From contig JAKSKX010000012.1 in NCBI GenBank assembly GCA_024401535.1, positions 1 through 64,000 of the forward strand: a stretch of 64,000 nt of DNA. The letters are read 5' to 3'. The notes under the pieces were generated by a model, which had not been told where the DNA came from, searched no databases, and was given only the letters and a program-made list of their open reading frames with translations. Source of the DNA: Paludibacteraceae bacterium (lineage in GTDB: Bacteria; Bacteroidota; Bacteroidia; Bacteroidales; Paludibacteraceae). The translations under genes and the position numbers were made by a program. Shown piece after piece: positions 8,198-15,834 of this stretch (positions are counted from its first letter, which is position 1; the number at the start of each line of letters is the position of its first letter).

Positions 8198-9595
8198 ATG
8201 GTAACTCGTGTAACGTCAGATACGCTTGTTCGTAATATTATCATATTGCTGGATTTTGTTCTTCTGTTTCTGGTAGTATGTTTGTTCTCGATGTATGGCG
8301 GCTATTTGTTTGTTCGCCCTCACGTGTTTTGGACAGCTTCTGCATTGGCAATGATCTTTGCGGAGATAGGTTTTTCTACGGTTGTTCATCTGCACTATCA
8401 GAGTTTTGACAGAGTGCTTAGACGTGTCACTCTCCTATCTTTGGTGTTTGGTGTTGCTCTGTTTTTCTTTTGTGGAGTCAGCAAGCTTACAATAGGAAAT
8501 ATAGTCAGTTACAAGGCTATCGCCTGGGTGGTTGCCCTAATGTATGTTGTTTTGGTTCTTGCCCGTCTTGTCGAGCATTTGTTTATAAAGTCAGCTCGTT
8601 CAAAGGGAAGAAACTCTCGCTATCTTACTTTTGTGGGAGATGCTCATAGCATCAAGAGCATGTTGCCTGTACTTAATCTTAACTCTACTTCAGGTTTGAA
8701 GTTGTGCGGTTATTTCTCTTCCGAGGAGGATGCGGAAATCTCTGCATCTATGCCTTATCTTGGCAACTACGAGCAGATGAAGGCAAGACTGGAGGTTGAC
8801 GAGAGGATTTCGGACGATATCTATTGCGGTCTCCCTGCTACGGAGAAGGACATGATAAATGCTCTTATTTGTCACAGTATGGCGCAGAGCACCAGATTCT
8901 ATTATCTTCCCGACTTTTTGGAGAATTTCGGACATTATCTTGCTCCACAGTTGGTTGGAGACCAGATTGTGTTCACGAATTTTTCTGGGCCTCTGATGGA
9001 TCCTTCAAACAGACTTCTAAAGAGATCCTTCGACATCCTTGTAAGTGGAGTTATTTGCTTGTTCATTCTTCCTTTGGTTCCGATTATAGCCTTGATAATC
9101 AAGATTCAGTCACCAGGACCGATTTTCTTCAAGCAGCTTCGTACGGGATTGAACGGAGAGGATTTCTATTGCTACAAGTTCCGCTCCATGCACGTGAACA
9201 AGGACGCTGACAAGATTCAGGCGACAAAGGATGACCCTCGCAAGTTCGCTTTCGGCAACTTCATGCGCAAGAGCAATATCGATGAGCTTCCTCAGTTCCT
9301 GAATGTGTTGAAGGGAGATATGAGTATTGTTGGACCTCGTCCTCACATGCTTGCACATACCGAGGAGTACAGACACAAGATAGAGGAGTATATGCTTCGT
9401 CACTATGTCCGTCCGGGAATCACCGGTTGGGCGCAGGTAACAGGCTTCCGTGGCGAGACTAAGGAGTTGTGGCAGATGGAGGGTAGAGTGAAGCGAGACA
9501 TCTGGTACATCCAGAACTGGAGTTTTTTCTTGGATCTTCGAATAATATATAAAACAGCCATGCAGGTATTCCATAGGGACGAAAATGCGTGGTAA
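8198..9595 (+). CDS. Undecaprenyl-phosphate sugar-phosphate transferase (initiating enzyme)
   Basis: A polyprenol-phosphate hexose-1-phosphate transferase of the WbaP/WcaJ type, which places the first sugar phosphate on undecaprenyl phosphate at the inner membrane. The 465-residue protein has an N-terminal block of four to five hydrophobic helices (to about residue 130) and a CoA-binding-like middle domain. The C-terminal catalytic domain starts near residue 272 (RLLKRSFDI), with YKFRSM near 325-330, DELPQFLNV near 361 and VGPRP near 378. It ends the conserved front of the locus; a 731-base gap follows. The transferred sugar (glucose or galactose) is not determined. Confidence 0.92.
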   Translation: MVTRVTSDTLVRNIIILLDFVLLFLVVCLFSMYGGYLFVRPHVFWTASALAMIFAEIGFSTVVHLHYQSFDRVLRRVTLLSLVFGVALFFFCGVSKLTIGNIVSYKAIAWVVALMYVVLVLARLVEHLFIKSARSKGRNSRYLTFVGDAHSIKSMLPVLNLNSTSGLKLCGYFSSEEDAEISASMPYLGNYEQMKARLEVDERISDDIYCGLPATEKDMINALICHSMAQSTRFYYLPDFLENFGHYLAPQLVGDQIVFTNFSGPLMDPSNRLLKRSFDILVSGVICLFILPLVPIIALIIKIQSPGPIFFKQLRTGLNGEDFYCYKFRSMHVNKDADKIQATKDDPRKFAFGNFMRKSNIDELPQFLNVLKGDMSIVGPRPHMLAHTEEYRHKIEEYMLRHYVRPGITGWAQVTGFRGETKELWQMEGRVKRDIWYIQNWSFFLDLRIIYKTAMQVFHRDENAW

Positions 9596-9779
9596 GTGGT
9601 GCATAGGTATTATTAAACTTAAGTTTTGAGTTTAGAATACCAAACATTTGCTTGCATTTATGACAAGTTGCCTTAATATGTGATGACTGTATCGTTGAGC
9701 GGAACGGAACACGTTGCAGATGCTGTAAATTCGTGTTTTTTTGATGTTAAGTTTCTTTGACATCAAAAGATATTTTTCA

Positions 9780-10015
9780 GATTCGACTCAAAAGTTTCAG
9801 GACATCAAATCTAACTGTCAAATTCAAACAGAATTTTATTTAGGCTTCGAATAAAATTTTAAAATCTAAATAAAAGTTCTCCGGGTAACGAATTCACATA
9901 ATACAATTCGATTAAAAAGATTTTGAACATCGAATAAAATTTTCAAATTCGATACCAAAGTTTTCTGCATACTGAATGTGAACGTCAGATTCGAATCAAA
10001 GGCTCTTGCTAACGC
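9780..10015 (+). repeat. Degenerate array with about 20-21 base period
   Basis: The pentamer TTCGA occurs at 9782, 9846, 9907, 9948 and 9990, and related forms (ATCAAA near 9804, TTCAA at 9823, TCTAA near 9865, TCGAA at 9930) fill the gaps, giving a recurrence of roughly 20-21 bases. Each is usually followed by an A-rich then T-rich stretch. The 13-mer CGAATAAAATTTT appears exactly twice, at 9848 and 9931. The period equals about two turns of DNA. The array does not read as a protein repeat. Confidence 0.55.
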
Positions 10016-10045
10016 AAAAGTTGAAATCGGACAAACTTGTGCTAA

Positions 10046-10061
10046 TTGAGGTTAACCTCAA
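10046..10061. repeat. Perfect 16-base palindrome
   Basis: TTGAGGTTAACCTCAA is its own reverse complement with no spacer, centred on GTTAAC. It could bind a dimeric regulator, or be a remnant of the surrounding repeats. It lies 266 bases upstream of the flippase gene. No known operator is matched. Confidence 0.6.
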
Positions 10062-10092
10062 GTCCTGTTTTTAAATCTATCTAAGGATAGAA

Positions 10093-10286
10093 CAATCCAT
10101 ACAATCCGTATGATAATAAAGCGTAGCGCCAAAATCCATGCTAATCCGAGCAATCTGTGGTTAACTGAACGCCACGGTAGTTAATCAACCATGGCCTATA
10201 TCAAACAACCGTTACCACGGTTCCATTTGATATACAAGATATCTGCATAATCCGCACAATCCGTATGAGAAGAAACGGCGTAGCGC
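10093..10286 (+). repeat. AATCC-type interspersed repeats followed by GCGTAGCGC
   Basis: Two related units, beginning at 10093 and 10245, share ACAATCCGTATGA and are each followed by GCGTAGCGC (ending at 10129 and 10286). Between them, at about 10140-10165, is a diverged form (TAATCCGAGCAATCTGTGG followed by TTAAC). The unit at 10245-10269 matches a 25-base stretch at 23844-23868, just after the GxxExxY gene, at 24 of 25 positions. Confidence 0.75.
10198..10233. repeat. Imperfect hairpin (ATATCAAA / TTTGATAT)
   Basis: Outer arms ATATCAAA (10198-10205) and TTTGATAT (10226-10233) and inner arms AACCGT (10207-10212) and ACGGTT (10217-10222) can form a 14-bp stem with a small asymmetric bulge and a four-base loop. 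There is no T-run after it, so it is not a standard terminator. It sits between two AATCC-type repeat units. Confidence 0.6.
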
Positions 10287-10326
10287 ACATATAATAATAA
10301 CTAAAATTCACTCTTTTAAGAGAATA

Positions 10327-11847
10327 ATGGGAGATCAATCTCAGGCAAATAATAAGAGAATAGCGAAGAATGCGATGTATATGTATTTGCGCATGGGTAT
10401 AACTATGCTTGTGCAATTGTACACATCTAGAGTTGTTCTAGATTCTTTAGGAGATGTTAATTATGGTATCTATAATGTTGTAGGTTCCTTTATTGTTGCT
10501 TTTACTTTTATTCAAGGTCCTATATCTAGTTCAATACAGCGATATCTGAATTACGAAATGGGAAGTAGTAGTGGTAATGTTAATCTGATTATGACATTGA
10601 GTTTCTATATATATTCGGCTTTAGCATTGTCGCTTTTGGTAGTTGTCGAATTAGCTGGAGTTTGGTATATCAATAATAAGATGGTTGTGCCAGCCGATAG
10701 GTTATATGCTACTCATTTTGCTTTTCAAATGTCTTTGTTCGGATTAGTGTTGTCAATAATGAAAAGTCCATTCGAAGCTTTAATTATTGCTCATGAAAAA
10801 TTTTCATATTACGCATATATCAGTATAGTTGAAGTTTTATTGAAACTTTTTAACGCATTGTCTTTGAGTTATATTGCTATTGATAAATTGGAATTGTACT
10901 CATTAAATCATCTTTGTATTATATTGGTAATATTTATAATCATATATTTTTATTGTCGAAATAATTTTAAGAATGATATTTTATTTTGTAAAGTCAAAAA
11001 TTACAGTAAATTTAGAGAAATTTTAAGTTTTTCTGGGTGGTCGCTGTTTAGTGGTGTAGCATCCATGACAGCAACGCATGGCGTTAATATATTAATAAAT
11101 TCATTTTGTGGAGTTGTAGTAAATGCTGCTATGGGTATAGCAAACCAAGTAAATTCTTCAATAAGTCAATTTGCTAGTAATTTTCAAAAGGCATTTAATC
11201 CTCAAATAGTAAAGTTATATGCGTCAGGAGAAAGAGATAAAATGTGTAAGTTAGTGTCTCAATCTTCAAGGTTTTCTTATTTACTACTATTTATGATTGT
11301 TTGTCCAGTGTCTTTTAACATTGACTATCTTTTAAAAGTTTGGTTAAAAGAGCCGCCAGAAGGGGCTTCCGTTTTTTGTTTATATTTAATGATTTGGCAA
11401 TTGTTAGAGTCTTTGATGGCTCCAATGTGGACTGCTGTAAATGCAACAGGTATTATTAAAAAATATCATTTAACAATGAACCCTATAATTTTATCTGTTA
11501 TTTTGTTTTCTTATTTATCGTTGCAATTGGGATTACCTGCATATAGTGTTGTCGTGATTAAATGTTTAGTAGATGTAGTTTTACTTGTAGTTCGTATTCG
11601 TTTTGTGAACAAACTAATTGGTTTTGATATTCTTTTATACATAAAAGAAACTATATTTCCCATAATTATCGTAAGTTTAATAAGCATTATAACAGTTTTG
11701 ATATTTAATAGTTATGTAAACAATGATAATTTACGTTTGATATTTGGGACTGTTCTTTTTTTGTTGGAATATGCGTTTTCTGTTTTTTGTTTTGGAATGC
11801 AGAAGCAGGAACGAGAAAGAATTTTGTTTTTCTTATTGCATAAATAA
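10327..11847 (+). CDS. Polysaccharide repeat-unit flippase (Wzx-like, MOP superfamily)
   Basis: A 506-residue polytopic membrane protein with about 12-14 hydrophobic segments, of the Wzx/MATE-like family that moves lipid-linked repeat units across the inner membrane. The N-terminus (IAKNAMYMYLRM, then YTSRVVLDSLG) is the usual opening of Bacteroidales flippases. It begins the A+T-rich variable block, with codon use visibly different from the genes before 9595. The next gene follows after 6 bases. With the EpsG-like polymerase at 16670 it supports a Wzx/Wzy-dependent assembly route rather than an ABC transporter. Confidence 0.88.
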   Translation: MGDQSQANNKRIAKNAMYMYLRMGITMLVQLYTSRVVLDSLGDVNYGIYNVVGSFIVAFTFIQGPISSSIQRYLNYEMGSSSGNVNLIMTLSFYIYSALALSLLVVVELAGVWYINNKMVVPADRLYATHFAFQMSLFGLVLSIMKSPFEALIIAHEKFSYYAYISIVEVLLKLFNALSLSYIAIDKLELYSLNHLCIILVIFIIIYFYCRNNFKNDILFCKVKNYSKFREILSFSGWSLFSGVASMTATHGVNILINSFCGVVVNAAMGIANQVNSSISQFASNFQKAFNPQIVKLYASGERDKMCKLVSQSSRFSYLLLFMIVCPVSFNIDYLLKVWLKEPPEGASVFCLYLMIWQLLESLMAPMWTAVNATGIIKKYHLTMNPIILSVILFSYLSLQLGLPAYSVVVIKCLVDVVLLVVRIRFVNKLIGFDILLYIKETIFPIIIVSLISIITVLIFNSYVNNDNLRLIFGTVLFLLEYAFSVFCFGMQKQERERILFFLLHK

Positions 11848-11853
11848 GCGAAT

Positions 11854-13047
11854 ATGAGTTTTAAACTGAAACATAAATTATATAACTTTTTTACTATCTC
11901 TCTTTTTTATATATTTAGAATATTTCCTATTCAGGACAAAATTGTGGCAACAACAATGAGAGGTCGAAAATATGGAGATAATCCACAATTTATATTTGAG
12001 GCTTTACATAGAGAAAAAGTTAATTTAAATTTCGTATGGTTAGTTAATAAGGAATACAATGTTAAACTACCCTCATGGGTTAGGCCAGTTAATTATTATA
12101 AAGACCAAATACGTTTAGTGTATGAACTTTCTACTTCAAAAGTGTGGATTAATACTCATCGTTATGAGTCTACATGGAGAAAAAGGAATGGCCAATTGGT
12201 TATAGAAACATGGCATGGTGGTTTAGGATTAAAAAAAATTGAAGGAGATGTAGAAAAAGTTAGGAATACGAAATGGGAAATGAAAGAGATTAATAATACT
12301 ATCTCTTTATCTGATGTGTTTATTTCTCAATCCGATCATCTTTCTAACATATATAGAAGAGCTTTTGGATATCAGGGGCCTATATATAAATGTGGGTATC
12401 CTAAAAATGATTGTATGTTTTCCGATCGAGAGTGTTCTCGTAAAAATGTTATGGCATTTTTGGGAAGGACTAATGTAAAAGTATTATTATATGCTCCCAC
12501 AATGAGAGAAGGTGACCAAGGATCTGAAAGACCGAATATGTTGCCATATAATATTCAGTGGGATAGGTTATATTGTAGTTTAGTTGAAAGGTTTGGCGGT
12601 GATTGGATTCTATTGGTTAAGTGGCATCCAGTATTAGCTAATACTGTTCCTGCGGATTATATAAATTCTAATCATGTAATAGATGTTACTAAATATCAAG
12701 ATATGCAAGAACTAATAAAAGCTGCCGATATTATGATATCAGATTATTCTTCTTGTCTTTTTGACGGAGCTTTATTAGGAATCCCTTGTTTCTCTTATGC
12801 TACAGACTTTGATAAATATAAAGAGGATCGTGGAGTATATTATGAAATGGAGGAGTTGCCTTTCCCTTATGCTAAGAATAATGACGAACTGATTAGTAAT
12901 ATACTTTCTTTCAATGACGATGATTATAAAAAGAGGTGGTTGGAATTCAAAGAAAGAACGGGTCTTTATGAGTCTGGTCACGCGGCAGTGGACATTGCTT
13001 CGAAAATTATAGAGTTTGTAAATACAGGCGAAACAGTATGGAGCTAA
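11854..13047 (+). CDS. CDP-glycerol glycerophosphotransferase family protein (TagB/TagF-like)
   Basis: A 397-residue member of the family that transfers glycerol-phosphate or ribitol-phosphate from the CDP-activated polyol in teichoic acid synthesis. Characteristic motifs are ETWHGG near residues 119-124, LLYAPTMRE near 210, VKWHP near 252 and ISDYSSCLFDG near 294-304. The hydrophobic N-terminal stretch may anchor it at the membrane. In a Gram-negative capsule locus it would attach a phospho-polyol to the repeat unit. The nearby IspD/TarI-like cytidylyltransferase and LicD genes support this. The polyol (glycerol, ribitol or another) is unknown. It overlaps the next ORF by 10 bases. Confidence 0.88.
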   Translation: MSFKLKHKLYNFFTISLFYIFRIFPIQDKIVATTMRGRKYGDNPQFIFEALHREKVNLNFVWLVNKEYNVKLPSWVRPVNYYKDQIRLVYELSTSKVWINTHRYESTWRKRNGQLVIETWHGGLGLKKIEGDVEKVRNTKWEMKEINNTISLSDVFISQSDHLSNIYRRAFGYQGPIYKCGYPKNDCMFSDRECSRKNVMAFLGRTNVKVLLYAPTMREGDQGSERPNMLPYNIQWDRLYCSLVERFGGDWILLVKWHPVLANTVPADYINSNHVIDVTKYQDMQELIKAADIMISDYSSCLFDGALLGIPCFSYATDFDKYKEDRGVYYEMEELPFPYAKNNDELISNILSFNDDDYKKRWLEFKERTGLYESGHAAVDIASKIIEFVNTGETVWS

Positions 13048-13307
13048 GAGTAAAGCAAGACAGGTATATATGTTTAGATTACGCAAGAATATTTGTTGCT
13101 TTTTTGGTAATATATGGTCATTTGTATTCTCCTGACCCTAATAATATAGTGCGTGTGTTTATTTATCAATTTCATATGCCATTTTTCTTTCTAGTTAGTG
13201 GAATGCTTCATAAGTATAATGGAACAATACAAATTAAAAAATATTTTAAAACAATTATAGTCCCTGTTTTTACTTATTCTACTATTTTTTTCTTTTTTCT
13301 GGAATAA
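13038..13307 (+). CDS. Acyltransferase 3 family, N-terminal fragment (split gene)
   Basis: This 89-residue ORF is the N-terminal part of an acyltransferase-3 type membrane O-acyltransferase. It opens with RYICLDYARIF and contains the expected VIYGHLYSP and FHMPFFFLVSGML motifs; the His in YGHLY corresponds to the conserved histidine of the family. It stops at 13305-13307 directly after two T-runs, T7 at 13285-13291 and T6 at 13293-13298. The rest of the protein continues in the -1 frame from 13307. The gene is either frameshifted, phase-variable at the T-run, or decoded through a slip at T TTT TTC (13286-13292). Confidence 0.75.
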   Translation: MELRVKQDRYICLDYARIFVAFLVIYGHLYSPDPNNIVRVFIYQFHMPFFFLVSGMLHKYNGTIQIKKYFKTIIVPVFTYSTIFFFFLE

Positions 13308-14053
13308 TGTATTATTGGGGTTGGTTTGGATATAAAGAAGCAATACCTAAGGATATCATTACGGGCGATTTATTTGACGCATACAAAAGATATTTGTTTT
13401 ATTCGATTGGGGGAATTGTACAAGGATGTTCTATGTTAAATGGCCCATGTTGGTTTCTTGTTGCTTTGTTTTATTGTAAATTGTTTGTGGATATTAGCAA
13501 TAAAAAGCCAATAATCTTTTTTGTAGTTTGGGTTCTGTTGTTTTTTATTCTATGTGTCAATCGTCATAGATTTTTATTCATTGCGAATGCTGTTATGGCA
13601 ATACCCTTTTACTATCTGGGTTTTTATCTAAAATCTAGTCTTTCTAAAATAGAGGGTATAAGGTACAAGGTATTTTTTATTTTACTATGTGGAATAGTTA
13701 TATTATCTTGTATTAAATACAATGGAACTGTTTCTATGTGGGCAATTAAATTTGGTAATTTAAATAAATATTTGTCTGTTCCTATATTTTATTTTGTAGG
13801 AGTAGTGGGAAGTATAATGGTTTTGTTGTTTTCTTCATTATTTAAAGCTGAGAATAAATATGTTACCCAAATTGCAAATTCATTAATTTCAATTTTAGGC
13901 ATACAGGTTCCGTTAATTTTTTTAGTAGATAATTTTATTGGTTACAATTTGTCTTATATGAACTCATTTGTAATAGCTTTGGTAGTAATGTTACTTTGTG
14001 TTGGGTTTCATAAACTTATAATAAAGCATGCTTCTGTCTTAATTGGAAAGTGA
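13307..14053 (+). CDS. Acyltransferase 3 family, C-terminal fragment (split gene)
   Basis: A 248-residue continuation of the preceding acyltransferase-3 fragment, carrying about eight hydrophobic segments and the MLNGPCWFLVALF motif expected in the middle of such enzymes. Its ATG overlaps the stop of the first ORF (TAATG at 13305-13309). The frame is open upstream of the ATG through both T-runs, so one extra T would restore a single protein of about 338 residues, the usual family size. Alone, this part lacks the conserved N-terminal histidine and is unlikely to be active. An intact protein would O-acetylate the polysaccharide. Confidence 0.75.
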   Translation: MYYWGWFGYKEAIPKDIITGDLFDAYKRYLFYSIGGIVQGCSMLNGPCWFLVALFYCKLFVDISNKKPIIFFVVWVLLFFILCVNRHRFLFIANAVMAIPFYYLGFYLKSSLSKIEGIRYKVFFILLCGIVILSCIKYNGTVSMWAIKFGNLNKYLSVPIFYFVGVVGSIMVLLFSSLFKAENKYVTQIANSLISILGIQVPLIFLVDNFIGYNLSYMNSFVIALVVMLLCVGFHKLIIKHASVLIGK

Positions 14054-14081
14054 TGTACATATTTCATAACAAACTTTGATA

Positions 14082-14807
14082 ATGATGAAAAACGTAGCAA
14101 TAATATTTGCCGGAGGATCTGGTAAACGTATGAATACGGTTTCTCGGCCTAAGCAGTTTTTGGAATTAAACGGCAAGCCTGTGATGATATATACACTTGA
14201 ATTATTTGATAATCATCCGATGGTGGATGGTATTATTGTAGTTTGTATAGAATCATGGATTCCTTTTCTAAAAAAACAACTTAAGAAATTTGAGATAAAT
14301 AAAGTAATAGATATTGTTCCCGGTGGTGAGACTGGACAAGATTCTATATTTAATGGTCTTGAAGCAGCGAATCGTATTTATAAAAGTGATGACACCAATG
14401 TTTTGATTCATGATGGTGTACGTCCTTTAATAACCGAGCAAACAATAACAGACTGCATAAACACATGTTCAGAAAAGGGGAATTGTATTACTTGCATACC
14501 GGCAACTGAAACGTTCGTTGTAAGGCAAGAGAATGGTTCTTTGGAAATACCAACAAGAGCTAATTCTCTAATCGCTAGGGCCCCACAGTGTTTTTTGCTG
14601 AAAGATATTATCGATGCGCATTATGATGCAAAGAAAGAAGGAAGACATGACTTTATTGATTCCTGTACAATGATGAGTTATTATGGTCATCAAATGAATA
14701 CCATAATAGGGCCAATGGAGAATATAAAGATTACTACTCCAACTGATTTTTTTATTTTCCGTGCAATGGTTCAGGTTCATGAAAATCAACAAATATTTGG
14801 TTTTTAA
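14082..14807 (+). CDS. IspD/TarI-like cytidylyltransferase (probable polyol-phosphate cytidylyltransferase)
   Basis: A 241-residue nucleotidyltransferase of the IspD/TarI family, which joins CMP from CTP to a polyol phosphate. Motifs: FAGGSGKRM (residues 9-17), SRPKQFLELNGKP, the acidic VLIHDGVRP region (near 110) and TTPTDFFIF near the C-terminus. IspD itself acts in isoprenoid synthesis, but a copy inside a glycan cluster, beside an SDR, LicD and a TagB-like protein, points to a TarI-like role such as making CDP-ribitol or a related CDP-polyol. I start at the ATG at 14082 rather than the upstream TTG; ATG 14085 is equally possible. The SDR gene starts 3 bases after the stop. Confidence 0.85.
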   Translation: MMKNVAIIFAGGSGKRMNTVSRPKQFLELNGKPVMIYTLELFDNHPMVDGIIVVCIESWIPFLKKQLKKFEINKVIDIVPGGETGQDSIFNGLEAANRIYKSDDTNVLIHDGVRPLITEQTITDCINTCSEKGNCITCIPATETFVVRQENGSLEIPTRANSLIARAPQCFLLKDIIDAHYDAKKEGRHDFIDSCTMMSYYGHQMNTIIGPMENIKITTPTDFFIFRAMVQVHENQQIFGF

Positions 14808-14810
14808 TAT

Positions 14811-15833
14811 ATGAATGACATTCAAAGACGAGACATAGAAGTTTTTGCTAGTTCGTTTCTTTTATCAAGCGAGATTGAAAATAGCAAGTTTCTGATTACT
14901 GGAGCAACAGGTCTAATTGGTTCTTCTTTGATTTACTGCTTGTTGGCCCTTGATAAAAATATCACTATTATTGCTCCTGTTCGAAATAAAGCCAAGGCGG
15001 AGCAAATGTTGGAGGAATATGCTGCAAAAATTAAGCTGGTTGAATGCGATATTGTATCTTTTGATTATACATCACTTGGGGATGTTGATTATATTATACA
15101 TTGTGCAGCACCAACATCGAGCAAGTTTTTCGTTGAGAAACCAGTTGAAACGTTTAATATAATTGTAGAAGGAACAAAGGTGCTTCTTGATTATGCAAAA
15201 GAGCATAAAGTTAAGGGTTTTGTGTATTTGTCTTCTCTGGAAGTCTATGGAGAAGTTCAAGATGATAGTTCTTCAATAAAAGAAGATTTTCAGGGGTATC
15301 TTAATCCTATGAGTGTAAGAAGTTCTTATCCTATGGCAAAGCGAGCAGTAGAGAACATGTGTTGTCTTTATTCATCAGAATACGGCGTGCCGGCTAAGGT
15401 TGCTAGGTTAACACAAACTACTGGTGCGGGAATAGCCAAGGATGATAATCGAATTATTGCTCAATTTGCACGATTGACATCACAAGGGAATGATATTGTC
15501 CTACACACTACGGGAGAAGCCGCAAGGCCGTATTGCTATACTACAGATGCTATTTCTGCTATATTATATATTCTCGTAAAAGGGGAGAGTGGAGAAGCCT
15601 ACAATGTGGCAAATGAGGAGACTTATATTTCAGCCAGAGGTATGGCAGAGTACCTTAGAGAAGAATTTAATCCGAACATTTCTGTTAAGATTGAACTTAA
15701 TGATAATATGGGGTATGCACCTGTAACCAAACAAAGATTGTCGGCTCAAAAACTGAGAAATTTGGGTTGGAATCCCCGATATGGCCTTAAAGAAATATTT
15801 AATTCATTAATAAGATATTTGGTTGAATATTAA
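14811..15833 (+). CDS. NAD-dependent epimerase/dehydratase (extended SDR)
   Basis: A 340-residue extended short-chain dehydrogenase/reductase. It has the nucleotide-binding motif GATGLIG (residues 31-37), the SSLEVYG stretch, and the catalytic Tyr-x-x-x-Lys as YPMAK (Tyr173, Lys177). It most resembles the UDP-glucuronate decarboxylase/NDP-sugar epimerase branch. It sits tightly between the cytidylyltransferase (3 bases) and LicD (1 base), so it most likely makes or reduces the sugar or polyol part of the CDP-linked donor. In Haemophilus Bcs1, an IspD-like domain is fused to an SDR for CDP-ribitol synthesis, a useful parallel. Substrate unknown. Confidence 0.85.
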   Translation: MNDIQRRDIEVFASSFLLSSEIENSKFLITGATGLIGSSLIYCLLALDKNITIIAPVRNKAKAEQMLEEYAAKIKLVECDIVSFDYTSLGDVDYIIHCAAPTSSKFFVEKPVETFNIIVEGTKVLLDYAKEHKVKGFVYLSSLEVYGEVQDDSSSIKEDFQGYLNPMSVRSSYPMAKRAVENMCCLYSSEYGVPAKVARLTQTTGAGIAKDDNRIIAQFARLTSQGNDIVLHTTGEAARPYCYTTDAISAILYILVKGESGEAYNVANEETYISARGMAEYLREEFNPNISVKIELNDNMGYAPVTKQRLSAQKLRNLGWNPRYGLKEIFNSLIRYLVEY

Positions 15834-15834
15834 A

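Larger units (their letters stand above)
9596..10326 (+). other. Repeat-rich non-coding region at the conserved/variable junction of the capsule locus
   Basis: No gene is supported in these 731 bases. The stretch holds, in order: a 9-bp-stem hairpin at 9739-9768 lacking a following T-run, a degenerate array with a period near 20-21 bases (9780-10015), a 16-base perfect palindrome (10046-10061), two AATCC-type repeat units each followed by GCGTAGCGC (10093-10129 and 10245-10286) with a divergent copy between them, and a hairpin at 10198-10233. Base composition and codon use change on either side, so this is a likely recombination junction. No good Bacteroidota promoter was found just before the flippase gene. 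Confidence 0.7.

Noticed and set aside
9739..9768. Hairpin TTTTGATGT / ACATCAAAA after the initiating transferase gene, considered as a terminator
   Set aside because: The loop is 12 bases, the stem is A/T-rich and no T-run follows on the plus strand, so termination is doubtful; kept only as a note.
9780..10015. Possible CRISPR array in the capsule gap
   Set aside because: Units are short, degenerate and lack unique spacers of constant size; no cas genes are near.
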